DNA of 64,000 bases from VXYK01 sp965214565. Lineage in GTDB: Bacteria; Actinomycetota; Acidimicrobiia; Acidimicrobiales; Aldehydirespiratoraceae. Where the stretch lies: the NCBI GenBank assembly GCA_965214565.1, contig OZ243951.1, positions 2,356,001 through 2,420,000 on the forward strand, in the 5' to 3' direction. How positions within the stretch are numbered: the first letter of the stretch is position 1; each line of letters starts with the position of its first letter. A model generated the notes under the pieces. It ran no database searches. It was not told the origin of the DNA and saw only the letters and a program-made list of their open reading frames with translations. The translations under genes were made by a program, and so were the position numbers. Shown here in pieces: positions 16,748-26,312 of this stretch.

Positions 16748-19700
16748 ATGTTGAGGAAATTCTGGTTCTGGGCGACTGTCGGGATCGTGCTGTTGGTGCT
16801 GGTCAGCGCATCGGCGTGCAACGACGATTCCGGGACCACCGCGGACCCGGACCCTGGCCCGACCGAGCCAGTCACCGGCAGCGATTCCGAGGACCGAATC
16901 GGGGTGAGGTCCGGGGCAGATCGCCACGCAGCTGCACTCACCGTTCAGTTGAGCGAGGGGGAGGCGGTCGGCAGCGACTCTTGGGCCGTAGTGACCAGAG
17001 TCGACGGCCGCGGACTCACCGAGGCGGAGATCAGCGCGGTCACCGATCGGCTCCCGGCCTGGGACTCCGACCCCGATGGCGACGCGGTCGATTTCAACCG
17101 TCCGCCAGAGTCGCTTCCGCGGCCGCGCGTCGGTGAGACCATTGACAATCCGTTCCCGACGGACACCGGGCTCGACGCACCCGTTGTCGACTCAGGACCC
17201 CTGGAAGTGCTGCGGGTGCAACCCGACGGCGAAGTGGGACTCGCCCCGTTCATGAGCATCACCTTCAATCAGCCGATGGTGCCGCTGAGCACGCTCGCAA
17301 AGATCGACACGATCGACGTTCCAGTGACGATGACTCCGGATCTGCCGGGGCGGTGGCAGTGGATCGGCACCCGAACTCTTCGCTTCGAGCATGACCCGGA
17401 GGTCTTCGACCGCCTGCCGATGGCCACCTCCTATGTGGTCGAGATTCCGGCAGGAACGACCTCACACTCCGGAGGCGAACTGGCCGAGACCGTCCGCTTC
17501 GAGTTCGGGACCCCAGCGCCCGACATGGTGTCGTTCACCCCGCAGCACGATTCGCTCAACCTTCAGCCTGTCTTTCTGGTCACGTTCGATCAGCGGGTTG
17601 ACGCTGCTTCGGTGCTGGAGAACGTCACCCTTAGCGCCGGCGGCACCGAACGCGACCTGAGACTCGCCACCGAAGCTGAGATCGACAGCGACGAGGAGAT
17701 CAAGCGACGCGTCGGTGTGACCGTCGACGGCACCTGGGTAGCGTTCAGGCCGGTATCGGAGCTTGAGCCTGATACAGACGTCACCATCGAGGTCGGGCCG
17801 CAGGTGCCTTCGGCAGAGGGAACCAGGACATCAGCTGCTTCGGAGGTGGTGCAGGCCCGCACCTACGCAGCCCTGGCTGTCGAAGACACGAGCTGTTCGC
17901 GACAGTATCCGTGCCAACCGGGGGGTTGGCTCAGCGCCTACTTCAACAATGTCCTGGACCCCGCAACACTCGATGTCGACGATCTGGAGATAACCCCCGA
18001 GCTTGCGGGTGCCCGGGCCTGGGTGGAATACAATTCCGTCAACATCGTCGGCGCGACGCAGGGAGACACCGTCTACGAAGTGGTGATCCCGGCGACGCTC
18101 GCGGACGAGTTCGGTCAGACGCTGGGTGAGGCTGTGACCGTCGAGTTTCATTTGGACGATGCTCGTCCGTTCATTAGCGCCTCAGGCCGACGGCTCGTGA
18201 CGCTCGACCCGCTTGTTGATCGCCAAACGGTCCCGGTGACGGTGCGAAACCATGACCGGCTGCGGGTCCGGCTCTACGATGTGAACCCGAGCGATTTTGG
18301 GTTGTTCGTCGATTTCTTGGACGTAATGGAACGTTCCCGCGACGGGGCAATGCCTGATCCACCGTGGACGCCCGTCTCCGACGAGGTGGTCGACACCGGG
18401 GCTGATTCCGACACGGTCACGGAAGTGCGCATCGACCTCGACGAGGCTCTCGACGGCGACCACGGACATACGATCGCGATCATCGAAGGGGTCGGGCGCT
18501 TTGCGAACCTGACCTATCAGGACGGGGAATACTGGTCCAACCGTCCTGTTATCGTCTGGGTGCAGGACACCAACATCGGCGTCGACATGGTCACGGACCA
18601 CCAAGACGTCGTGGTCTGGACGACCGGCCTGGACTCCGGCCAGCCCCTCGCCGACGTCGCGATCAACCTGCAGGGCAAAACCACGACCCTCACCACTGAT
18701 GACGAGGGACTGGCACGGTCCTCGATCGGGAGCGAGTTCAACTGGATCGTCGCCACGCTCGGCGACGACCAGGCGATCAACCGGGCGAACGCACGCGCTT
18801 GGTTGCGAACGGATCAGCTGATCTGGTACACCGCCGATGACCGCGGCACATATCGCCCCGGCGAGACGCTCCATCTGAAAGGTTGGGTTCGCAACCTCGA
18901 CCTGAGCGGTGAAGGAGACCTCGAGCTCCTCGCGCCTCAACAACTGATCAGCTATCGGGTCGGCGACCCGTTCGGCAACGAGCTCGGCGACGGCAGCGTC
19001 CGCCTCGACGAGCACGGCGGCTTCGACCTCACCGTCGAGTTGCCCGAGGGAGCGAACCTGGGCGAAGGGTTTGTCGAGTTCCAAGGTCCGCAGAACCGCG
19101 ACAACAGCTGGCACTACCACTCGTTCCAGATCCAGGAGTTCCGTCGGCCGGAGTTCGAAGTAACGACTCGGCTCGAATCGCCCGGCCCCTACTTTGTCGA
19201 CGAACCCGCGACCGTTGCGGTCGACGCCAACTACTTCTCGGGAGGACCTCTCCCCAACGCCGAGGTGCTCTGGTCCGTGAGCACGCGCCAAGCGACGTAC
19301 TCGCCGCCCAACTGGAGCGAATTCACATTCGGTGTGTGGACCCCCTGGTGGCACTACGACGCCTTCGGCGGTGGCGAAGACTGGTACTGGGAAGGCGACT
19401 ACGGCTTCGGCGACCCGTGGGCCGAACCTGTTCGTGAGACCTTCTCGGGCTTGACCGATGCCTCCGGCAGCCATTATCTGCGCATGGACTTCGAGGGCGA
19501 CGGTGACCACCTCCCGACAACGGTCGCCGCCGAAGCCGAAGTCGTCGATGTGAACCGACAGCAGTGGGCATCGTCGACCGATGTGCTGGTGCACGCTGCG
19601 GACCTCTATGTCGGTGTTCGGTCGACCCGAACCTTCGTGCGAGCGGGCGATGGTCTCGTGATCGATGCGATCGTCACCGATCTCGACGGCAACCCGGTCT

Positions 19701-22700
19701 CGGACAGGGCCTTCGAGATGACCGCGTCGCGGATCGTCGACGAGTACGTCGACGGCGAATGGACCGAAGTGGCCGTTGATGCAGAGTCCTGTGACGTGGT
19801 CTCGACCGATGCGCCTGTGACGTGTGACTTCGAGGCCGCGGTCGGCGGTCGCTACCGGATAGACGCCAATGTCGTCGATGACTCGGGGCGGACCAATCGG
19901 AGCGAGATGACCCGCTGGGTCACGGGAAGCCGAGGCGGAGTGCCGAGCCGCAACGTCGAGTTGGAGAGCGCCAACCTGGTCCCGGATGCCGAGACCTATG
20001 CGGCAGGTGACACCGCTGAGATCCTGGTCGATTCGCCCTTCAGTACCGGAACCGGCCTGTTGGTGATCGCCCACAACGAAATCATCGAACTGAGCACCTT
20101 TGAGATCGCCGACCACGCGGCTGTCCTCGAGGTGCCGATCACCGACGATCATGTTCCGGAACTCACGGTGCAGGTTGAGATCGTCGCCACAACCCCACGC
20201 ACGGCTGACGATGGAACCGTGCTTGAAGCTGCCGCAGATCGTCCAGCCTACGCCTCGGGGCAGATCCGCCTGCGAGTGCCGCCCGCGCGGCGCGCCCTCG
20301 ACGTCACGGTCACCCCGGCGTCGTCCAGCGTGAAACCGGGGGCTGCCACCAGCGTCACCGTGCAGGTGAACGATGCCGACGGCGCCCCGGTCGCCAACGC
20401 AGACGTGTTGCTGGTCGTGGTTGACGAGGCTGTGTTGGCTCTGTCCGGCTACGAACTCGTTGACCCGCTCGAGGTCTTCTACCGGTCCCTGGGCGTGTAC
20501 CTGAGTACACAACGCGCACGGGGCAGCATCCTGTTGGAGAATCCGCAGGCATTGCTCGACGCCGTCGGCGGAGACGGAGCAGTCGCGAGCACCACCACCG
20601 CCATGGCCGTGATTGGAGAGTCGCTCGACGACGGCGACGACATGGCCGAAGAGTCGATGGCCGCTGATTTCGACGTTGCGGATTCAGCCCGGCTCACCAG
20701 CCTCAGTGTGCAGGACCTTCAGATCGAGGTGCGCAGGAACCTTGATGCGCTGGCCCTGTTCGACCCTGAAGTTGCGACCGACGCCGGGGGTTTGGCCACC
20801 GTCGAGTTCGATCTGCCCGACAACCTCACCCGCTACCGGGTCATGGCTGTAGCGGTCGACGGCGCGGAGCGCTTCGGTTCGACGGAGTCTTCGATCACCG
20901 CCCGCCTGCCGTTGCAGGTTCGGCCGTCCGCGCCCAGGTTCCTGAACTTCGGCGACCGGTTCGAATTGCCGATCGTGGTGCAGAACCAGACCGATTCACC
21001 GGTGGAGGTGGACGTGGTCGTTCAGGCTTCCAATCTGAATCTCGCTTCCAATCTGAATGTTGGAGACGACCCGAACCTCGCGGGGACCGCTGGGAAGCGG
21101 GTCACCGTACCAGCCAATGACCGTGTCGAGGTCCGCTTCGGTGCAACGACGGATTCTGTCGGCACCGCCCGTTTCCGAGTCGCAGCCGTCTCGGCCGACA
21201 ACGCCGACGCGCAGGAGGTCTCGTTGCCCGTTTACACGCCCGCCACCAGCGAGGCGTTCGCCACCTACGGGGTTCTGGATTCCGGCGTCGTGGGCTATTC
21301 GCTCGTGGCGCCTCAAGACGTGTTCAGCCAGTTTGGGGGATTGGAGGTCAACACCTCGTCGACGGCGCTGCAGACCCTGACCGACGCGGTCCTGTACCTT
21401 GCCGAGTACCGCTACGCCTCCTCGGACGCCTACGCCAGCCGCATCCTCGCCATCTCAGCGTTGCGGGACGTGCTCGGCGCCTTCGACGCGGAAGGTCTGC
21501 CGAGCGCCGCTGAACTCGACGCCGCCGTCCGCAGCGACATAGGCGAGTTGGCTGCGCTGCAACATGGTGACGGCGGTTTCGGATGGTGGGCGCGCAAGGG
21601 GATTTCGTACCCGTACCCGTCGATCCAGGCAATGCATGCGCTCATCACAGCTCAGAATGCGGGATTCGCCGTCCCTGCTGAAGTTATGAACAACGGCCGC
21701 GGCTACCTGCGCGGTATCGAGAGTCGGATCCCGTCCGACTACAGCAGGAAATCGAAAGACATGCTATTGGCCTACGCACTGCATGTGCGAGCTCTCGACG
21801 GTGACCGAGACACGCAGAAGGCCCGCGGACTCTGGGACCGCAGGGGGGCGGACCTCGAGTTGGACGCGTTGGCTTGGATCTGGCCGGTCGTCGGCGATGA
21901 CGAGACTGAAGCCGAGATCGAGCGTGTGTTCCACAATCGAGTCACCGAGACCGCGCAAGCGGCGACATTCGCCACCGACTACGGCGAGGACGCCTACCTG
22001 ATCCTGGCTTCGGACCGCCGGACCGACGGCATCGTGCTCGACGCCCTGATCACCATGGCCCCCGATTCAGACCTGGTACCGAAGGTCGTGGCGGGGTTGC
22101 TGGCGAACCAGGTCAAGGGGCGTTGGAACAACGTTCAGGAGAACTCCTTCATCCTGCTCGCGCTGGACAGCTACTTCGAGACTTTCGAAGCGGTCGAGCC
22201 TGATTTTGTGGCTGGAGTCTGGCTCGGAGAGCAGTACGTGGCGGAGCACGAATTCTCCGGGCGGAGCACCGACAGTGCCTCGACACTGGTCCCGATGGGG
22301 GACCTGATCGAGGTGGGCGACGCCGACCTGACCGTCCAGAATGACGGTGATGGTCGCCTGTACTACCGCCTCGGACTTCGCTACGCACCCGAAGACCTTG
22401 ATCTGGACCCGGTCGACCGTGGCTTCGTGGTGCAGCGCAGCTATGAAGCCGTCGACGATCCCGACGATGTCTGGGTCGATTCTGACGGTGCCGTCCACGT
22501 CGTGGCCGGAGCCGAGGTGCGAGTCACTCTGACGATGGTCAACGACAGCCGTCGCACCAACATGGTCCTGCTCGATCCGATGCCCGCAGGGTTCGAGGCA
22601 TTGAACCCCGCCTTGGCTGTTACCGGCGAGATCGAGGAGCCCCGCGCCGACGCCGCCGACTATTGGTGGCGCTGGACCTGGTACGACCATCAGAACCTGC

Positions 22701-22894
22701 GTGACGACCGGGCGGAGGCGTTCTCGGCATACCTGTGGGCCGGTACCCACGAATACAGCTACGTTGCCCGGGCGACCACTCCGGGAACCTTCGTGGTGCC
22801 CCCGGCAAGAGCCGAGGAGATCTACGCACCAGAAGTGTTTGGCCGCTCAAGTTCCGCCACCGTCATAGTCGAGGACGCGGCACCACCCTCCTGA
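16748..22894 (+). CDS. Alpha-2-macroglobulin-like giant surface lipoprotein without thioester
   Basis: Very large extracytoplasmic lipoprotein of 2048 residues. The ATG at 16748 (GAGAGG upstream) places a lipoprotein signal with Cys24 (LLVLVSASAC) at the N-terminus. An Ig-like N-terminal region comes first. An MG2-type domain at about residue 690 contains YTADDRGTYRPGETLHLKGW, and the A2M domain is near 1350 (ATVEFDLPDNLTRYRVMAVA). The alpha-helical thioester domain region runs from about 1540 to 1800. Where thioester macroglobulins have a CxEQ motif, this protein reads AEYRYASSDAYASRIL, so it cannot form the thioester, as in the YfaS type. A His-Asp-Gly-rich insert near residue 870 contains many Trp and Tyr residues. 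It presumably traps or resists proteases at the cell surface. No penicillin-binding protein 1C gene is adjacent. Confidence 0.85.
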   Translation: MLRKFWFWATVGIVLLVLVSASACNDDSGTTADPDPGPTEPVTGSDSEDRIGVRSGADRHAAALTVQLSEGEAVGSDSWAVVTRVDGRGLTEAEISAVTDRLPAWDSDPDGDAVDFNRPPESLPRPRVGETIDNPFPTDTGLDAPVVDSGPLEVLRVQPDGEVGLAPFMSITFNQPMVPLSTLAKIDTIDVPVTMTPDLPGRWQWIGTRTLRFEHDPEVFDRLPMATSYVVEIPAGTTSHSGGELAETVRFEFGTPAPDMVSFTPQHDSLNLQPVFLVTFDQRVDAASVLENVTLSAGGTERDLRLATEAEIDSDEEIKRRVGVTVDGTWVAFRPVSELEPDTDVTIEVGPQVPSAEGTRTSAASEVVQARTYAALAVEDTSCSRQYPCQPGGWLSAYFNNVLDPATLDVDDLEITPELAGARAWVEYNSVNIVGATQGDTVYEVVIPATLADEFGQTLGEAVTVEFHLDDARPFISASGRRLVTLDPLVDRQTVPVTVRNHDRLRVRLYDVNPSDFGLFVDFLDVMERSRDGAMPDPPWTPVSDEVVDTGADSDTVTEVRIDLDEALDGDHGHTIAIIEGVGRFANLTYQDGEYWSNRPVIVWVQDTNIGVDMVTDHQDVVVWTTGLDSGQPLADVAINLQGKTTTLTTDDEGLARSSIGSEFNWIVATLGDDQAINRANARAWLRTDQLIWYTADDRGTYRPGETLHLKGWVRNLDLSGEGDLELLAPQQLISYRVGDPFGNELGDGSVRLDEHGGFDLTVELPEGANLGEGFVEFQGPQNRDNSWHYHSFQIQEFRRPEFEVTTRLESPGPYFVDEPATVAVDANYFSGGPLPNAEVLWSVSTRQATYSPPNWSEFTFGVWTPWWHYDAFGGGEDWYWEGDYGFGDPWAEPVRETFSGLTDASGSHYLRMDFEGDGDHLPTTVAAEAEVVDVNRQQWASSTDVLVHAADLYVGVRSTRTFVRAGDGLVIDAIVTDLDGNPVSDRAFEMTASRIVDEYVDGEWTEVAVDAESCDVVSTDAPVTCDFEAAVGGRYRIDANVVDDSGRTNRSEMTRWVTGSRGGVPSRNVELESANLVPDAETYAAGDTAEILVDSPFSTGTGLLVIAHNEIIELSTFEIADHAAVLEVPITDDHVPELTVQVEIVATTPRTADDGTVLEAAADRPAYASGQIRLRVPPARRALDVTVTPASSSVKPGAATSVTVQVNDADGAPVANADVLLVVVDEAVLALSGYELVDPLEVFYRSLGVYLSTQRARGSILLENPQALLDAVGGDGAVASTTTAMAVIGESLDDGDDMAEESMAADFDVADSARLTSLSVQDLQIEVRRNLDALALFDPEVATDAGGLATVEFDLPDNLTRYRVMAVAVDGAERFGSTESSITARLPLQVRPSAPRFLNFGDRFELPIVVQNQTDSPVEVDVVVQASNLNLASNLNVGDDPNLAGTAGKRVTVPANDRVEVRFGATTDSVGTARFRVAAVSADNADAQEVSLPVYTPATSEAFATYGVLDSGVVGYSLVAPQDVFSQFGGLEVNTSSTALQTLTDAVLYLAEYRYASSDAYASRILAISALRDVLGAFDAEGLPSAAELDAAVRSDIGELAALQHGDGGFGWWARKGISYPYPSIQAMHALITAQNAGFAVPAEVMNNGRGYLRGIESRIPSDYSRKSKDMLLAYALHVRALDGDRDTQKARGLWDRRGADLELDALAWIWPVVGDDETEAEIERVFHNRVTETAQAATFATDYGEDAYLILASDRRTDGIVLDALITMAPDSDLVPKVVAGLLANQVKGRWNNVQENSFILLALDSYFETFEAVEPDFVAGVWLGEQYVAEHEFSGRSTDSASTLVPMGDLIEVGDADLTVQNDGDGRLYYRLGLRYAPEDLDLDPVDRGFVVQRSYEAVDDPDDVWVDSDGAVHVVAGAEVRVTLTMVNDSRRTNMVLLDPMPAGFEALNPALAVTGEIEEPRADAADYWWRWTWYDHQNLRDDRAEAFSAYLWAGTHEYSYVARATTPGTFVVPPARAEEIYAPEVFGRSSSATVIVEDAAPPS

Positions 22895-22940
22895 TCGAAA
22901 GCGCGGCCGACCATGAGCGGGCCAGCCCAGGATCGCGCTG

Positions 22941-24068
22941 CTAAGCCAGAATTGAGTCGGCTACTCGTTCCTCGCAGGTCTGCTTGTCCCACCAACTCAG
23001 TTGCAGTTGCTTGGCTCGGCGAAAGTAGAGCTGGATGTCGTACTCGAGGGTGAACCCGACACCGCCGAAGACCTGCTGTGCCATCGCCGTGATGTCGCGG
23101 TAGACCTTGCCGCTGAAGAGCTTGGCCATGGGCGCGAGCCGGGAGACATCATTCCCGACGGACTGCGCCCAGGCAGCTTCGTACACGAGGACCTTGCCAC
23201 CGTCGAGTTCGGTCTTGGCGTCGGCAAGATAGTGGGAGATCGATTGGAACTGGGCCAGGGCCTTGCCGAACTGCTCTCGGTCCTTGGCGTACTGCGCGGT
23301 GATCTCGAGCGCGAAGTCTGCACCGCCCATCGCCTGGGCGGAGGCCAGGATTACCGCCCTCTGCATCACCGCCTCCCAGGTGGCCCACCCGCTTCCGGCG
23401 GCGCCGAGCCGGTTTGCGGAGGGGATCCGGACGTCGTTGAAATCGACCCGGTACTGGGTGTCCGACGAGATCGACATGCGCTGATCGAGTGTCACCCCAG
23501 CTGTGTCGGTCGGAACCAGGAACAAGTCGATCTCGGTGTCGGCAGGGCCGGTGCGCGCCAGCACCAGCAGTTGGTCCGCGGCGCTCGCGAAGTAGACGTG
23601 CATCTTGGAACCGTTGAGCACGAGGTCGCTGCCCTCGGCAACGGCGCTGAGTTGCACACCCCGAGGTGAGTACCCGCTCTCGGGTTCTAGCCAGGCGGGC
23701 GTGACGATCGTTTCGCCAGAAGCGACGCCGGCCAACAGCGAAGCGTGCTGCTCGCCGCATCCCGACTCGATTATCGCCTCGGCAGACAAGACGCAACTGA
23801 CGAAGTGGGGGACCGGTGCCAGCGAACGTCCCAGTTCCTCATAGAGCACCACGCCTTCCAGCAGACCCATGCCCGACCCGCCGTACTCCTCGGGCAGCAT
23901 CAGGCCGCAGATCCCCAGTTCGCCGAACTGCTCCCACAGTTCGCGGGCAACTCCGTCGGGGTCGTCCTCGAGTTCGCGCACCGTGTCTATCGGTGACAGC
24001 TGTGCACAGACGCCGCGCACCATCTCGCGCAGCATCTCCTGCTCTTCGGTGAAGTCAAGGTCCAGCAT
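22941..24068 (-). CDS. Acyl-CoA dehydrogenase
   Basis: ACAD of 375 residues. The ATG at 24068 is used because it overlaps the upstream gene's stop (TGATG) and gives the normal N-terminus MLDLDFTEEQEMLREMVRGV; the longer open frame is spurious. Flavin/substrate motifs are LPEEYGGSGMGLLEGVV, TAQYAKDREQFGKALAQFQ and QQVFGGVGFTLEYDIQLYFR. It is the last gene of a minus-strand operon of ACAD, two MaoC hydratases, AMACR-type protein, ACAD and CoA-transferase. It may pair with the 407-residue ACAD encoded at 26313-27536 as a heterotetramer. Confidence 0.8.
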   Translation of the reverse strand: MLDLDFTEEQEMLREMVRGVCAQLSPIDTVRELEDDPDGVARELWEQFGELGICGLMLPEEYGGSGMGLLEGVVLYEELGRSLAPVPHFVSCVLSAEAIIESGCGEQHASLLAGVASGETIVTPAWLEPESGYSPRGVQLSAVAEGSDLVLNGSKMHVYFASAADQLLVLARTGPADTEIDLFLVPTDTAGVTLDQRMSISSDTQYRVDFNDVRIPSANRLGAAGSGWATWEAVMQRAVILASAQAMGGADFALEITAQYAKDREQFGKALAQFQSISHYLADAKTELDGGKVLVYEAAWAQSVGNDVSRLAPMAKLFSGKVYRDITAMAQQVFGGVGFTLEYDIQLYFRRAKQLQLSWWDKQTCEERVADSILA

Positions 24069-24580
24069 CAGGGTTTCCAATCTTCGCTTTTTCGTGCCCA
24101 CGGGTTGTCGGTTCCGTCGACGGGAAGTGCAACCCGGGCCGTACAGGTGCAGCAGAGCCGATCGCCCGCAGTCACCGATACGTCGACGCCGGCCCACCCG
24201 CAGCCGGATTCGTCGATCTCGGTGCCGCTCACCGTTCCGGTGAAGACCATGTGGTCGCCGGGAAACACTGAGTCGCGTATGCGGAAGGTCATACGGCCGA
24301 TGCGTCCTCTGGGACCGGTCCAGTCGGTGATGTAACGCTCGAACCAGGCGGCCAGGTTGGGCGTGTTCAAGAAGATGTCGGCTGTGCCGTTGCGTTCGGT
24401 GGCGAACTTGTAGTCGTGATGCATGGGCCGCCAGTCGCGGCTTGCCAACGCACCCAGAACAACTGTGGTCGCGCTGACGTCGTACCCGAGAGGCGGGAGC
24501 GCGGTCCCGGCCGACACTTGATCGAGCACGATCTTGCCTGTGCCTGTGTTGTCTGTGGCAGGGCTGGTTTGTGGGTTCAT
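24068..24580 (-). CDS. MaoC-type enoyl-CoA hydratase, C-terminal half-domain type
   Basis: Single hot-dog-fold MaoC protein of 170 residues. The catalytic-type motif appears as ALASRDWRPMHHDYKFA (Asp and His), followed by LAAWFERYITDWTGPRGR and the strand MTFRIRDSVFPGDHMVFTG typical of the family. It overlaps the adjacent MaoC gene by four bases (ATGA) and the downstream ACAD by one. In actinobacteria such adjacent MaoC genes encode the two subunits of a heteromeric 2-enoyl-CoA hydratase for bulky substrates. The pair is probably that enzyme here. Confidence 0.75.
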   Translation of the reverse strand: MNPQTSPATDNTGTGKIVLDQVSAGTALPPLGYDVSATTVVLGALASRDWRPMHHDYKFATERNGTADIFLNTPNLAAWFERYITDWTGPRGRIGRMTFRIRDSVFPGDHMVFTGTVSGTEIDESGCGWAGVDVSVTAGDRLCCTCTARVALPVDGTDNPWARKSEDWKP

Positions 24581-25116
24581 GGGTTCACCTCAGTGGAACG
24601 CTTGTAGCCGAAACCGGTGTACGACTCAACTCCGACCAGGTCTCCGTGTTGATTGTGGTACTCCACCTCGATCACCCAGAATCGACCGGTGCCGAGCTTC
24701 GTAGTCTTGACGTCGCTGATGGAGCGAAGCACCTGATGGTGGCTGATCACATCGCCCGGTCGCACGGGTTCGTAGCCGATCAGAGTGTTGTCGCTCATGA
24801 TCGCCTCGGGCAGATCCAGTCGTTCCTTGAGGTCGAAGTGGGTTTTGAGGGCGACCTGCTCGCCGGTCGCGCCGGGCTCCCAGCGGTGCGGCCGCATCCA
24901 CAGCGAGAGGGTCGACACGGGCATGGTCATCCCGTCGGTCAACTGCTCTGCAACTTCGAAGTCCCAGTACAGGGGGTTGCTGTTCTCCGTGGCCGACAAG
25001 GTGTTGTAGGAGTAGCCCATCTCGACCGGGAAGGTCGCGGTCTCGTGGTACTGGGCCTTGCCGATGAGGGCGCGGACATCTTCAGGCAGATCTGCGGCGG
25101 GTGCGGGTTCAGTCAC
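24577..25116 (-). CDS. MaoC-type hydratase partner (FAS1-like N-terminal dehydratase domain)
   Basis: Hot-dog-fold protein of 179 residues with the N-terminal MaoC-like signature ENSNPLYWDFEVAEQL and the segment TLIGYEPVRPGDVISHHQVLRS. The C-terminal strand is TGRFWVIEVEYHNQHGDLVG. The catalytic Asp/His pair of the partner is not obvious, as expected for the structural subunit of a heteromeric hydratase. It overlaps both neighbours by four bases, which argues for translational coupling and a fixed subunit ratio. Confidence 0.7.
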   Translation of the reverse strand: MTEPAPAADLPEDVRALIGKAQYHETATFPVEMGYSYNTLSATENSNPLYWDFEVAEQLTDGMTMPVSTLSLWMRPHRWEPGATGEQVALKTHFDLKERLDLPEAIMSDNTLIGYEPVRPGDVISHHQVLRSISDVKTTKLGTGRFWVIEVEYHNQHGDLVGVESYTGFGYKRSTEVNP

Positions 25117-26282
25117 GCGATTGCTCCTCGGGTGATGAGTTCGGAGATGGATGTATCGTCGTATCCGGCACCTGCGAGCAGTCCGGCGGTGTCGGTCACA
25201 GTGGCGTCGCGCAGCCGGTAGGCGCCGTCAGCTTTGCTGGTACCGGCCCATACCGGACCGGCCTGTCGGAACCTGCCTTCGCTGACATGGTCGGCTTCAA
25301 CGACCAGGCCCCGGGCGGCGTACTGCTCATCGTCGAGCGCCTCGGCCACGGTGTTGACCGAGGACGCGCAACAATCGGCCGGCCCCAGTTGCTCCGACCA
25401 TTGCTCACGGGTCTTGGTGCGCAGCACCGCGGAGATCGCAGCCCGGATCTCGTCCTGCAGGTCGTCGTCGGTCTGGTGGTCGATGTAACGCTCCAGGCCG
25501 AGCTGCACACAGAGGTTGCGCCAGAATTGGGGCTCGATCGCACCGATCGAGAGGCAGCGGCCGTCGCCGCAGGTGTAGATGTCGTAACAGGCGTAGCGTC
25601 CGGTCAGGATGTAGTGGCCCGGTCCGGGTTCGGTGCCGGTGGCGAGGTACTCGTCGACATAAAGGGACATGAGGCCGAAGGCGCCGTCGGCGATCGAGAC
25701 GTCGAGGTACTCGCCCACCCGGGTCTTGGTGCGTCGCAACAGGGCGGCCATAATCGCCATCACCGCGTGCATCCCCCCAGCGGCGATGTCGGCCACGGTG
25801 GCACCTGGCAGCGGTGGCGATCCGTCCGCACGGCGCCCGCTGCAGTCCAAGTAGCCGGACACAGCCAGATAGTTGACATCGTGACCGGCCCAGTCGCTGC
25901 GTGGGCCGTTCTGGCCGAAACCGCTGGTCGAGCAGTAGATGATCCCCTCATTGACCGCTCTCACGGCGTTGTAGCCGATACCGAGTCGATCCACTGTGCC
26001 GGGCCGGAAACTCTCGAGCACGACGTCGGCACCCTCGACCAGAGTCATGAAGGCCCCACGGCCGTCGTCCGACTTCAGATCCAACAGAGCCCGTTTCATC
26101 AGACGATGCCCCGAGTAGGCGTAGTGGGGAGGCACGATCTGGGATGCTTGCCTGCTGGGGACGGGGCCGAGTTTGATGACTTCGGCGCCGTAGTCCGAAA
26201 GGATGCGCGAGGCGCGCGCTGCGGGCCCTACCGAGGCAAAGTCGAGGACACGCACGCCGTCGAGCGCCCCGATGGTGGTCAC
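25113..26282 (-). CDS. Alpha-methylacyl-CoA racemase-type family III CoA transferase
   Basis: CaiB/BaiF-fold protein of 389 residues from a GTG start. It carries the racemase hallmarks rather than just transferase ones: GFGQNGPRSDWAGHDVNYLA, where the AGHDxNY histidine is the racemase base, and GATVADIAAGGMHA, where the Asp is the partner acid. Such enzymes invert the 2-methyl stereocentre of branched acyl-CoAs so that stereospecific ACADs can act, and here the gene sits among two ACADs and two hydratases. A CoA-transferase role cannot be excluded. It overlaps the MaoC gene by four bases. Confidence 0.75.
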   Translation of the reverse strand: MTTIGALDGVRVLDFASVGPAARASRILSDYGAEVIKLGPVPSRQASQIVPPHYAYSGHRLMKRALLDLKSDDGRGAFMTLVEGADVVLESFRPGTVDRLGIGYNAVRAVNEGIIYCSTSGFGQNGPRSDWAGHDVNYLAVSGYLDCSGRRADGSPPLPGATVADIAAGGMHAVMAIMAALLRRTKTRVGEYLDVSIADGAFGLMSLYVDEYLATGTEPGPGHYILTGRYACYDIYTCGDGRCLSIGAIEPQFWRNLCVQLGLERYIDHQTDDDLQDEIRAAISAVLRTKTREQWSEQLGPADCCASSVNTVAEALDDEQYAARGLVVEADHVSEGRFRQAGPVWAGTSKADGAYRLRDATVTDTAGLLAGAGYDDTSISELITRGAIA

Positions 26283-26312
26283 CGCGCTGCCTTAACGGGG
26301 TCTGGGGGCATC

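Noticed and set aside
18182..20512. 776-codon open frame antisense to the macroglobulin gene
   Set aside because: Shadow of a high-GC coding sequence. The product has no domain-like pattern and the sense frame is clearly the gene.
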